Under the pieces are notes generated by a model. It saw nothing but the letters and a program-made list of their open reading frames with translations, did no database searches and had not been told where the DNA came from. DNA of 64,000 bases from Lumbricus terrestris (lineage: Eukaryota; Annelida; Clitellata; Crassiclitellata; Lumbricidae): assembly GCA_949752735.1 (NCBI GenBank), contig OX457044.1, positions 20,501,521-20,565,520 on the forward strand, written 5' to 3'. Positions 54,901 through 62,859 of the stretch are shown here, one piece after another. The position numbers and the translations under genes were made by a program. Position 1 is the first letter of the stretch; each line of letters opens with the position of its first letter.

Positions 54901-57626
54901 AAATATTAATTAAGAACAGAATAAAAACATATTCCTTCGTCGTTCAGAATGCTGTAGAAGTTGCCGTGGCTGGGCTGGGAGCGCCTCTGAGTAGTTTCTT
55001 GAAGGGGCGCTATATAAATGCTAATAATGAATGAATGAATGAATGAACGGCACCTATTTTATAAATGTTTTTTAATTTTATTTTACACGAAGGTAGCGGA
55101 TAAATTCCAAAGGTTGCCAAGTTGGGAAGAGCCCTTCTTTTATTATTGTTTTGGCCCACTATTTGACCCGCAGCGAATACGAACAAATGTTCAGTACAAC
55201 CCTAACGCGTATTATTTATGTGGAAAGTATTTGATCATAATCAAAGGGTTGACGAGATACTTGTACTTGTCAGTTTACCTTTTCGTTGTTGGCTCTCGCG
55301 GCTGCCAGCGTCGCCTCCATGAAGTCCTGCATCGCCGCATAATCGGTTCCCTCGTCGTTCAGAATGCTGTAGAAGTTGTCTAGTGCACTGAAACAAGGAG
55401 GGAAACCGTTTCAGAGTGAAACGCAGGATAAGCAACGAATCGTGTGGGAATAGTACAAAGGTGCACCTTTGTACTGAATTACATCTTTGCACTACGTTGA
55501 ACGGTGCAATTCAGTACAACGGCGCAATTCAGTACAACGGTGCAACGCAGTACAACGGTGCAACGCAGTACAACGGTGCAATGCAGTACAACGGTGCAAT
55601 GCAGTACGAGGGTGCAATCCAGTACAACGGAGCAACGCAGTACAACGGTGCAATGCAGTACGAGGGTGCAATCCAGTACAACGGAGCAACGCAGTAAAAA
55701 GGTGCAATCGATTACAAAGGTGCAATGCAGTACAAAGGTGCAACGCAGTACAAAGGTGCAGCGCAGTGCAAAGGTGCAACGCAGTACAGCTCTGCAATGC
55801 AGTACAACGGTGCAATGCAGTACAAAGGTGTAATGCAGCACAAAGGTGCAACGCAGTACAACGGTGCAACGCAGTACAGGGGTGCAATCGAATACAAAGG
55901 TGCCATCCAGTGCTTTGCAAATTGTAATAAAACAGAAGTAATCTTTGAACCATTATATCAACTCTCGATGGGTATACCTACAAGTAAAGCGAATTGTAGG
56001 CTAGGATGCGAAGACCTGGGTAGACGCTGATCGTGTAGTATGCCCCCTGCTCGTACGTCTGCCATTGCTCGTCAGTGAAGCCCGACAATGGTTGGAACAT
56101 ATCGAAGTACGCTTGGTTGAGTTCCTGCGTACGCAGTCAACCAAAACGAACAGAAACAAAAGATGGATGTTTTTGGTCATTCAAACGTTCTAAACTCTTA
56201 GCACTTTATGGCGGCGCTCCATAAATCCACCGGTCACGATGGCCAATTCCGCAGAGAATGCGTCGCCAGAAAGCTTCTTAGTTGCGTTTCATGAAGAGTG
56301 TGCCATTAAGTATCCAGTCCCACCACTCTAAAAATCACCCGGACACCAACCAGCGTTTGACTTAAAATGCATTTAAATATTGCAGCACTGCCTCATTGTG
56401 GTTGGTGGTGGTATTTGCAGTTTAACGTCACTGTGGGGTAACAAAGACCATTAGCGACGCCCTCCTTCCTAAACCAGACTTGGGACTGGCACTGGCAGAT
56501 TGCAACCAGTTCATTGTTGTTGGCCAATTCCGCAGAGTGCAAGAAATCTTCCTAGCTATTCTTCATGAGGATTGTGCTATAATATGGCCACCAGAAACTT
56601 GTGAGTGGTGGTGCTGAATACCATGTTGTCACATTGAATGGAATATACCTGGAATACATGTTATGGTATTCAGCCCCAGTTTCTGGTGGCGTTCCAAAAA
56701 ACACCCAGACCGCCCAGCGTTTGAATTGCACTGCATATGGAACCTTGCTGCATTTCCTCAATATATAGACTCTATGGTTAGCTTCGCAGAGTGCGCGCTG
56801 CCAGAAAACTTCCTATAGCTGCTCTGCATGAAGAGTGTGCTATCATGTATTATGGCCTACAACAACATCACTGGAGATTTTTGGCGGCGCTCAAAAATCC
56901 TCGGACGCCGGTCAACGTTTGATTTAAAACTGTATAGGAATCTTGCAGCATTTCCTCACTCGCGATGGTTAAATTCCTAAGAGAACTGTCAACTGCCACA
57001 AAACTTCTTAGCTACTATATTCATGAAGCGTGTCCTAAATCTGCCAGCTATGTGGGATTTTAGGTGGATATATGCGAGTAAATGAAGCAAGCTCTGAAAT
57101 GTTCTCACTTGAATTTGCGGCCTTTCAAGATAATAAAGGTTAGTTGGGCTGGTATCTAAACAGAAAAAAGACAGATTCACACGTAATAAAATCATCATAA
57201 GTGCGCATTTCACCATTTAAAAAAAAATTATCAGTCAGTATTTCGCTCTGTTCGTATGATATGGAAATGATAGGCAACGAATTAATTAATTAAATAGCCA
57301 ATAGGCCTAGATCTAAAAAAGTTTGGTAGCCTTTTACCTATCACTGTCATCTGGCATGTTGTTAGAACAATTCACCCGATTGTTATCTTAATTGCTACAA
57401 AATGATATTAAAATACTTTTATCACCAACCTTCCTTGAACATTTGTCATTACCTATTACCTTCGTTCAGCTGATCGCCATAAGATACTGACGTCAGTATT
57501 AACGTTCTTCATCATAGATCGTAATCGTCATATTACCATCACAGTTATCGTCATGAATATCGTGATTATCGTCAATCAATTATTTGCTTCTTATCCTATT
57601 CTTTGTCGTAGGCCTAGTCATCATCG

Positions 57627-57687
<61 letters not shown>

Positions 57688-58813
57688 ATTCTTCTTTTTC
57701 TTCTTCTTCTTCTTATTCTTCTTCTTCTTCTTCTTCTTCTCAATAGTTGTAGTTGTCATCTTCATCATTCTAATCATCATCACTGTTGTCACAATCTTCT
57801 CACCGTGATTTCCAATTCCGACGAAGGCGGGAACTCCTGGAAAGTATTCGATGAAGGAGTTGGTAAGCGCTTGCATGACGGAAAGAGTCTCGTCCTGTGG
57901 TTGATCCCAGACGGTGTGCTGAGGGGTATCGCCTACAATAGAATTATTAATATTGAGTCTCGACATTCACCAAGAATGACTAAGAGATGACTAGCAACTG
58001 AAGATTAATAATTACTGACTGAGAGATTAACTAAGACTAATTGAGAGATTTACTAAGATTAACTGGCAGATTTAAAGGTACTGACTGAGACACTCACTGA
58101 GATTAACTGAGACTATCAAAGAGATCTGCTGACAACTTGCATAAATCTGATTAAGAGATAATAGAATAGAAAGAATAGAATAGGGAACTAAGAGCGACTT
58201 AAACAATAGATAGCAAAAACTCATAGATAAACGGAGAATTGAAATAGATAAACTAAGAATGTTCGGTAAATTAAGTAACAACTTAGATTAACCTCGAATG
58301 GCTCAGAGCTGTAGATTAAATAAACTTTATTGCCAGTTCTACTTAGAATGAAGATTAGTCATATAAATAAATAAGAATAACAAAGAATTTAGGAGTCAAT
58401 CGACACGTGCATTGAGAAGCAAATAAAGAATCTAAGCAAATGTCTTACCCGAGTAAACGATAAAATCTGGAGCAAAGTTTTGTCGGATATAATCGAAGAA
58501 TAGTTCGACTGTTCTTATGGGAATGTTGCATTCGTAATCGCCCCAGTAGCGTGCAGTGCCCTGTAAGAAGGAGAAAAATAATTATGCTTATTGATTGCAA
58601 GCGCCAGAGACTAGCTGATCAAAAGATCAATGAAACATCTATTCAGTCGGATACATTGCAAATTCGGCAGTAGGCCTATAGTTACCTAAGCCTATACTGT
58701 TCTTCCCTGACTCCTCCATTCCGCTTTCGTTTCCGTTTCCGTCTCCGTCCCCGTCTCTCTCTCTGTCTGTCTCTCTGTCTCTGTCTCTGTCTCTGTCTCT
58801 GTCTCTGTCTCTG

Positions 58814-58893
<80 letters not shown>

Positions 58894-61800
58894 GATCCCT
58901 CTTCCTTTCCTTCTCTATATCTCTCTCCGTTTCCGCATCCATCGTCCTCTTCTTCCTTTTATCTCTCTCCTTTCCGTTCCACTCCCTATTAAGTTCTTCC
59001 TCATATAGGTCTACTCCATCATTTACACGTTCTCCCTCCCTTGCTACTCTCACTTTCTCTCAAAATCTGCATCTCTCTCTCTCTCCACATTGCTGTCTTT
59101 ACCTCAATCTCTGTCTACCTCCTTCTCTCTATCTACCTGACAATCGGATTCGGATTTCCACCGAACATCCCTGGACCAACCAACATTGCGCTTTAATTTG
59201 TCTTGGGTAGCGACAACAGCATCAACTAAATGCTAATTGAAAATAATATAATTTGATGAGCAACGGCGCCGGTGACACGAAACGGAGTATCCACCTGAAA
59301 GCTATCCGGGAGGATGAATTAATCTATCCCCCGGATGAAATTAACCGGTATATACTATCCGGGGGGATAAACCATTCTATCCTCTTTTTTGAAAATGCCC
59401 ATAAGGAAAATATTTATGCTGTAATCAAACTTTAAAGTGACTCTAATTGTTTTAAGTGTCCTAAGCAATGCTCAGATAAAGACAACTCGAATTTATTTAG
59501 TGACTCTGAGTGTTCTTAAGTGTTTTAAATGTTTTAAGTGCTCTAAAAACAGAGCAAAACAAATTAGCTAGTAGGAATAAACATACCTGTTAGTGTCATT
59601 GTTCAAAACAAAGCAGATGAAAACTAATTTGCCCGAAAAATACAGCGGAAGCGGTTTTTTCGACTTTTTTTAATTTGGGGGATACAATTAATACGGGGGA
59701 TAGTGATACTCTATTTCGTGACACCGGCGGTACATTGATCCGATGCGACCATGTTTCCCGGTTAGATCGGAATCGGATCGGGTTGGATCGGTGTAGGCCT
59801 AGTGTTCGGCCATCTTATTCTGCTCGGTTTGACTTGCATCAGAATCGATCCAAATAATCTTATCCATATCAAACCATTCAGTGTAACCTATAGCGGGAAG
59901 TAATCCAATCGAATACGAAAACGTAAATAAACGTAACTTTTAATAGACCTTAATATTATAAAGCACGGCCAAGAGATTATTAGATGATTGGATGAATTAT
60001 GGGCGAAGAACAGTTGGAAACGACAAATGAATATGTAATGTATTATCTATAAAGGAATGAATGAGAAAAAACTCACGGTTCCATTATTCTCTTGTCGGCA
60101 GCAGAGTGGCATATCACAGTGCACCGGACTACCCTACAAAATTACACAGAGGGGCATATCACAGTGCACCGGACTACCCTACAAAATTACACTGAGTGGC
60201 ATGTCACAATGCACCGGACTACCCTACAAAATTACACTGAGTGGCATATCACAGTGCACCGGACTACCCTAAAAAATTACACAGAGGGGCATATCACAGT
60301 GCACCGGACTACCCTAAAAAATTACACAGAGGGGCATATCACAGTGCACCGGACTACCCTACAAAATTACACTGAGTGGCATGTCACAATGCACCGGACT
60401 ACCCTACAACATTACACTGAATGGCATATCACAGTGCACCGGACTACCCTACAACATTACACTGAATGGCATATCACAGTGCACCGGACTACCCTACAAA
60501 ATTACACTGAGTGGTATATCACAGTGCACCGGACTACCCTACAACATTACACTGAATGGCATATCACAGTGCACCGGACTACCCTACAAAATTACACTGC
60601 TCTATAGGTAAGACCCAAGGATTCCATAAAACTCGTTAAAAGTTTGCGTATGCGTCTATTTTCACTCTCGGTCACAGATGTAAATTCCAGTTTAATACTA
60701 AAGATTATGTTTCGTATCTCCATATGCAATAATTTACTTTGCAAACATAATTACTCGTCAAGATGTCGTCATTAATAATTAATTAATGAAATCGATTTAA
60801 TGTTTTACTTATACAAACAAACTCCGCCACAGAGGGTTGCAAACCAGCAGCACCCTGCGCCGGTCCTAAGCCCGGATAAAGGAGGAAGGTTGGCCAGATG
60901 GGTGTCGATACTCTGGCCGTAAAAACAAAGACGATTGAAATCCGATGTCTACAAGTAATGATGCAAGTAGGCCTACATACCGGCTCGGACGTCGCCCGGG
61001 TAAACAAGGTCCGCGAAACCAACCGAGCGATCGGGGTTGGATCGTCAAGTCGGCTACCGAAAGAAAAAGCTTGGAATGGAGAGACATTACGAGGAGGACA
61101 TCGGACTCCTACGGGCACTGTGCCCATGGTTATTAAATTATACAAACAAGATGTTAAATTTCCTTAACGTCAATAATTAATCGTTCAACAACTCGAGACA
61201 CAACATAATGCATTGAGTTCCAGTCTTGTGTATAAAAGATCTTTGGGTAAGTCTATAGTTTTTGCAATTGTAATTGGACATGTTGTTTGACGACACTTCA
61301 AGACCGGACAAACCTAGGCCTACATGATCCTAGCCGTAACGAACGGTAATTTTATTTTTAAAAATTGCATTTGGAAATTATTTAATCGTTACCTCGGAAT
61401 ACCATGTGTCAAAATGGATGTCAGCCAGGTGGAGTACTTGAATGGTGTCAGCGTATCCACTAGCTCTGGACTCTCGTGAATCGATGCCGGAAGTGGATTT
61501 CCAGCCACCTGGAGAAGGGGACTTTTCCTTGTCTGACGGCGGATACGCTGGTTCCGTTTCATTTGCCCACGGTGTACATGTGTTGTAAAGAATGCAGATC
61601 TCGCGAGGGCTTTTGCTGGTCGCATTAATGGAATAGATGACCTTTAATCAATTAATGACAGATTTAATTAATTAATTAATTAACTGCATGATTAATTAAT
61701 GACATAGATGACCTTTAATTAATTAATGGCAAAATTAATTAGTTAATTACATGATTAATTAATGGCATAGATGACCTTTAATTAATTTATGGTAGAATTA

Positions 61801-62480
61801 ATTAATTAATTAATTGCAAGATTAATTAATGGCATAGAAAGCCATAGATGACCTTTAATTAATTAGGTCAGTATGAGGGATTAATTGACTAATTATTTAA
61901 TTGCATGATTAATTAATGGCATAGATGACCTTTAATTAATTAATTGAATATTTAATCGATAAATGGCACAGTTAATTAATTAATGGCATAGGCAACCTTT
62001 AATTAATTAATTAATAAATATGCAGGGCGAGAATTTCCGGGGCTGTGGAGTTCAAACCCCAGTCTTTCTTATAAGAGGCTATAGAATAGTCCTCATTGCA
62101 TACCCAAAGTCCATTTAAATCAACGTCTAACTCCCCCCCCATTTTTTCTATTAGCCTGTAAAATTTCATTTCGAAATTCCTACTTTTGGTCAAAATATTG
62201 GAGAAAAAAACGTAGGGGGTTCTTTTTTTGGGCCCACCCTGTACAATGCTCATACTGATAGAAATTATGTGAGTTCTGCTGCTGGTTAATTAATGCCAAC
62301 TGATCCATTCAGTGCTGAACTCACGTGTGACGTGTACGTATCGAGAATCGGTTCGCAGAGTTTGTCAGGGTCATATCCGGCAGGTGTCACCACACGATAG
62401 CAGACGTCCATCGTAGCGTTCTTGATCTGCTCATAGGTGGCGTTGGATTCGACGAGCGATCGAACGAGCGAAATGAAACC
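51538..62480 (-). CDS. Acid-sphingomyelinase-like phosphodiesterase gene (12 exons, N terminus incomplete)
   Basis: The twelve exons give 522 residues; intron phases agree at all eleven junctions. In order: a saposin-B segment (exon 1 to the start of exon 2), a Pro/Ser linker, then a calcineurin-like metallophosphatase with all metal-site motifs: ADIHFD (DxH), SGDTPQH (GD), GNHD, VGHHPTG and LGHSHSDW (GHxH). [16 protein letters not shown] and the Cys-rich C terminus match SMPD1-type acid sphingomyelinases more than the SMPDL3 enzymes, which lack a saposin domain. Family members are zinc enzymes that split sphingomyelin to ceramide and phosphocholine in lysosomes or outside the cell; activity here is inferred. 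The signal peptide and the first saposin cysteines are not securely located. Confidence 0.92.
51698..52100 (-). repeat. Array carrying copies of the exon 12 acceptor junction (4 extra copies in AATC-rich repeats)
   Basis: Near 51769, 51843, 51937 and 52055 the + strand repeats the exon/intron border of exon 12. On the - strand it reads TTAAACAG|ATTGAAGGCGG with small changes, each copy embedded in AATCAATC microsatellite. Copies at least as far as GGCGGCTACATAA give an in-frame TAA if used. Confidence 0.85.
52418..52450. repeat. TTGTA/TTGCA short repeat
   Basis: TATTGTATTGCATTGCATTG words, followed by an inverted SINE tail. Confidence 0.8.
52771..52867 (-). CDS. Sphingomyelinase exon 11
   Basis: Acceptor TATTCTGCAG, donor [29 protein letters not shown] matches the YS..EeY.l.DLSP.S block of the family. 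Phases fit exons 10 and 12. Confidence 0.9.
53272..53478 (+). mobile_element. tRNA-derived SINE (diverged)
   Basis: ATGGCGCGGTGGCGTAGTGT, B box GGTTCGAAACC, tail CTTTAAGGGACGCTA; ends about 65 bp from the low-coordinate limit of sphingomyelinase exon 10. Confidence 0.85.
53542..53707 (-). CDS. Sphingomyelinase exon 10
   Basis: Acceptor TTCATGCAG, donor GGAA|GTATGT. Encodes [20 protein letters not shown] and DMVTYRLDL, matching SxTP..xxNPxFR...D..TY of the C-terminal domain. Phase 0 in, 1 out. Confidence 0.93.
53755..54226 (+). mobile_element. CAGTGGCGTAG-family MITE, copy 5, containing a nested MITE
   Basis: The outer element runs from GTGGAGTAGAC to CTACGCCACTG. Within it, 53798-53993 (AGGGCATTTTTAAAGGAATT ... 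AAAAAAGCCCTGG) is a copy of the element at 38060. Confidence 0.75.
54329..54472 (-). CDS. Sphingomyelinase exon 9 (GHHP and GHSH motifs)
   Basis: Forty-eight codons, phase 0 both sides; acceptor ATCCAAG, donor [20 protein letters not shown] and [16 protein letters not shown] carry the last metal-binding histidines. Confidence 0.95.
54560..54750. repeat. 12-bp minisatellite (GGTATACATTGG)
   Basis: About fifteen copies of TTGGTATACATT, which contains the palindrome GTATAC. Confidence 0.95.
54937..55022. repeat. Copy of a sphingomyelinase exon 8 fragment joined to a SINE tail
   Basis: Bases 54937-54963 are identical to 55352-55378, inside exon 8, in the same orientation. A SINE tail (GGGAGCGCCTCTGAGTAGTT ... 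GGGGCGCTATATAAATGC) follows within 25 bp. Confidence 0.85.
55279..55387 (-). CDS. Sphingomyelinase exon 8
   Basis: Acceptor CCGTTTCAG type site at 55388, donor AAG|GTAAAC. Encodes [20 protein letters not shown] and a helix ending ANNEK, the W/F-L...L..A.....KV segment before the GHHP motif. A 27-bp piece of this exon is repeated at 54937. Confidence 0.88.
55500..55905 (+). repeat. 18-bp minisatellite (GTGCAATGCAGTACAACG)
   Basis: About 22 copies of GTGCAAYGCAGTACAAMG with 36-54-bp higher-order patterns (GTACGAGG variants). All six frames stay largely open because the unit is a multiple of three; none is a gene. Confidence 0.95.
55982..56124 (-). CDS. Sphingomyelinase exon 7
   Basis: Acceptor CGTACGCAG, donor [37 protein letters not shown] and [11 protein letters not shown] match the family's W..TxxxGGYY..V..GLRVIxLNT stretch. 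Phase 0 in, 2 out. Confidence 0.93.
56200..57060. repeat. Diverged roughly 200-280-bp tandem repeat (4 copies)
   Basis: Recurring blocks: CCGCAGAG, then AxxTTCxTAG, TTCATGAAGxGTGTGCTA and CAGCGTTTGA with TTGCAGCAxTxCCTCA, near 56240, 56521, 56776 and 56966. Similarity is low, so the repeat is old. Confidence 0.7.
57109..57155 (-). CDS. Sphingomyelinase exon 6 (47-bp microexon-like)
   Basis: Acceptor CTGTTTAG, donor CAA|GTGAGA. Encodes [15 protein letters not shown] after the GNHD codon, matching the post-GNH segment of the family. Phase 1 in, 0 out. Confidence 0.85.
57624..57742. repeat. (CAT)n and (CTT)n microsatellites
   Basis: (ATC)n at 57626-57687 then (TTC)n to 57740. Confidence 0.97.
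57804..57932 (-). CDS. Sphingomyelinase exon 5 (GD and GNH motifs)
   Basis: Acceptor CTATTGTAG, donor [21 protein letters not shown] gives the second metal ligand and [10 protein letters not shown] the third motif; the D of GNHD is split with exon 6. Confidence 0.95.
58449..58560 (-). CDS. Sphingomyelinase exon 4
   Basis: Acceptor TTCTTACAG, donor G|GTAAGA, phase 0 in and 1 out. Encodes [20 protein letters not shown] and DFIVYSG, matching GYWGEYxKCDLPxRTxE and leading into the GD motif. Confidence 0.93.
58740..58895. repeat. (TCTCTG)n/(TC)n microsatellite
   Basis: GTCTCT hexamers then (TC)n. Confidence 0.95.
59269..59727. mobile_element. MITE-like element, copy 2 (CCGGTGxCACG ends)
   Basis: Same internal order as 12299-12754: GCTATCCGGG, TTAACCGGT, AAAGTGACTCTAATTGTTTT, ending TATTTCGTGACACCGG. 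Confidence 0.8.
60077..60133 (-). CDS. Sphingomyelinase exon 3 (Cys-rich block)
   Basis: Nineteen codons, [19 protein letters not shown], phase 0 both sides. Corresponds to the xDPxCxxPLCCR block of SMPD1. Donor ACC|GTGAGT. The acceptor and the first 30 bases of the exon are copied in the adjacent 45-bp array. Confidence 0.9.
60104..60598 (-). repeat. 45-bp tandem array of the exon 3 acceptor junction (11 copies)
   Basis: Each 45-bp unit carries, on the - strand, an intron end ATTTTGTAG followed by the first part of exon 3 (GGTAGTCCGGTGCACTGTGA and ATGCCAC). The unit next to the exon is the functional one. Units differ slightly (TTTTGTAG, TTTTTTAG, ATGTTGTAG), and three variant types recur in order. 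The length is a multiple of three, but each acceptor's TAG is an in-frame stop when read from a more distal copy. Confidence 0.92.
61393..61641 (-). CDS. Sphingomyelinase exon 2 (linker and first metal motif)
   Basis: Eighty-three codons, phase 0 both sides. Starts [20 protein letters not shown], the end of the saposin domain aligned with SPSEAC of SMPD1. A Pro/Ser linker follows, then [17 protein letters not shown] with the DxH metal ligands. The acceptor TTAAAG|GTCATC is repeated in the adjacent intron. Donor GAG|GTAACG. Confidence 0.88.
61628..62005 (-). repeat. Tandem array of the exon 2 acceptor junction (about 63-78 bp spacing, 6 copies)
   Basis: On the - strand each unit carries TTAATTAAAG|GTCATCTAT, the intron end and first nine exon bases of sphingomyelinase exon 2. 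The true site is at 61641/61642; copies lie near 61703, 61766, 61844, 61919 and (degenerate) 61986, separated by TTAATTAA-rich filler. A distal acceptor would read into TAA within a few codons. Confidence 0.85.
62010..62245 (-). mobile_element. DNA transposon fragment (CAGGGTGGGCCC end)
   Basis: TAAAATTTCATTTCGAAATTC and CAAAATATTGG near a TTTTTTTGGGCCCACCCTGT terminus; the inner part departs from the other copies after about 62145. Confidence 0.65.
62325..62480 (-). CDS. Sphingomyelinase exon 1 (saposin-B segment)
   Basis: Fifty-two codons, phase 0 both sides; acceptor GATCGAAG, donor [29 protein letters not shown], then DVCYRVV and [14 protein letters not shown], follow the saposin-B cysteine spacing. 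Two N-glycosylation sequons (NAT, NAT) suit a luminal protein. The acceptor abuts a GTAA microsatellite. Confidence 0.8.
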
Positions 62481-62492
62481 CTTCGATCACAC

Positions 62493-62850
62493 AAGTAAGT
62501 AAGTAAGCAAGTGAGTAAGTAAGTAAATAAGTAAGTAAGTAAGTAAGCAAGTAGGTAAATAAGCAAGTAGGTAAGTAAGTTAGTACGTAAGTTAGTACGT
62601 AAGTATGTAAGTGAGTAAATGAGTAAGTAAGTAAGTAAGCAAGTAAGCAAGTAAGTAAGTTAATGAGTAAGTAAGTAGGTAAGCAAGTAAGTGAGCAAGT
62701 AAGTAAGTAAGTAAATAAGTAAAAAAGTAACTAACTAAGTAAGTAAGTAAGCAAGTCAGTGAGTAAGTAAGTAAGCAAGTGGGTGGGTATGTAGGTAGGT
62801 AGGTAGGTAAGTAGGTAAGTAAGTATGTAAGTAAGTAAGTAAGTATATAC
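62493..62850. repeat. (GTAA)n microsatellite
   Basis: About 350 bp of GTAA/GCAA/GTAG tetramers next to the acceptor of sphingomyelinase exon 1. Confidence 0.95.
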
Positions 62851-62859
62851 ATTAATGAG

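Noticed and set aside
55479..55953. Several 100-150 codon frames on both strands ([18 protein letters not shown])
   Set aside because: An 18-bp minisatellite open in all frames.
60104..60598. CRISPR-like repeat-spacer array
   Set aside because: The units are directly tandem with no unique spacers, and the host is a eukaryote.
60092..60607. 171-codon frame [15 protein letters not shown]
   Set aside because: Plus-strand translation of the 45-bp acceptor array; the true exon is on the minus strand.
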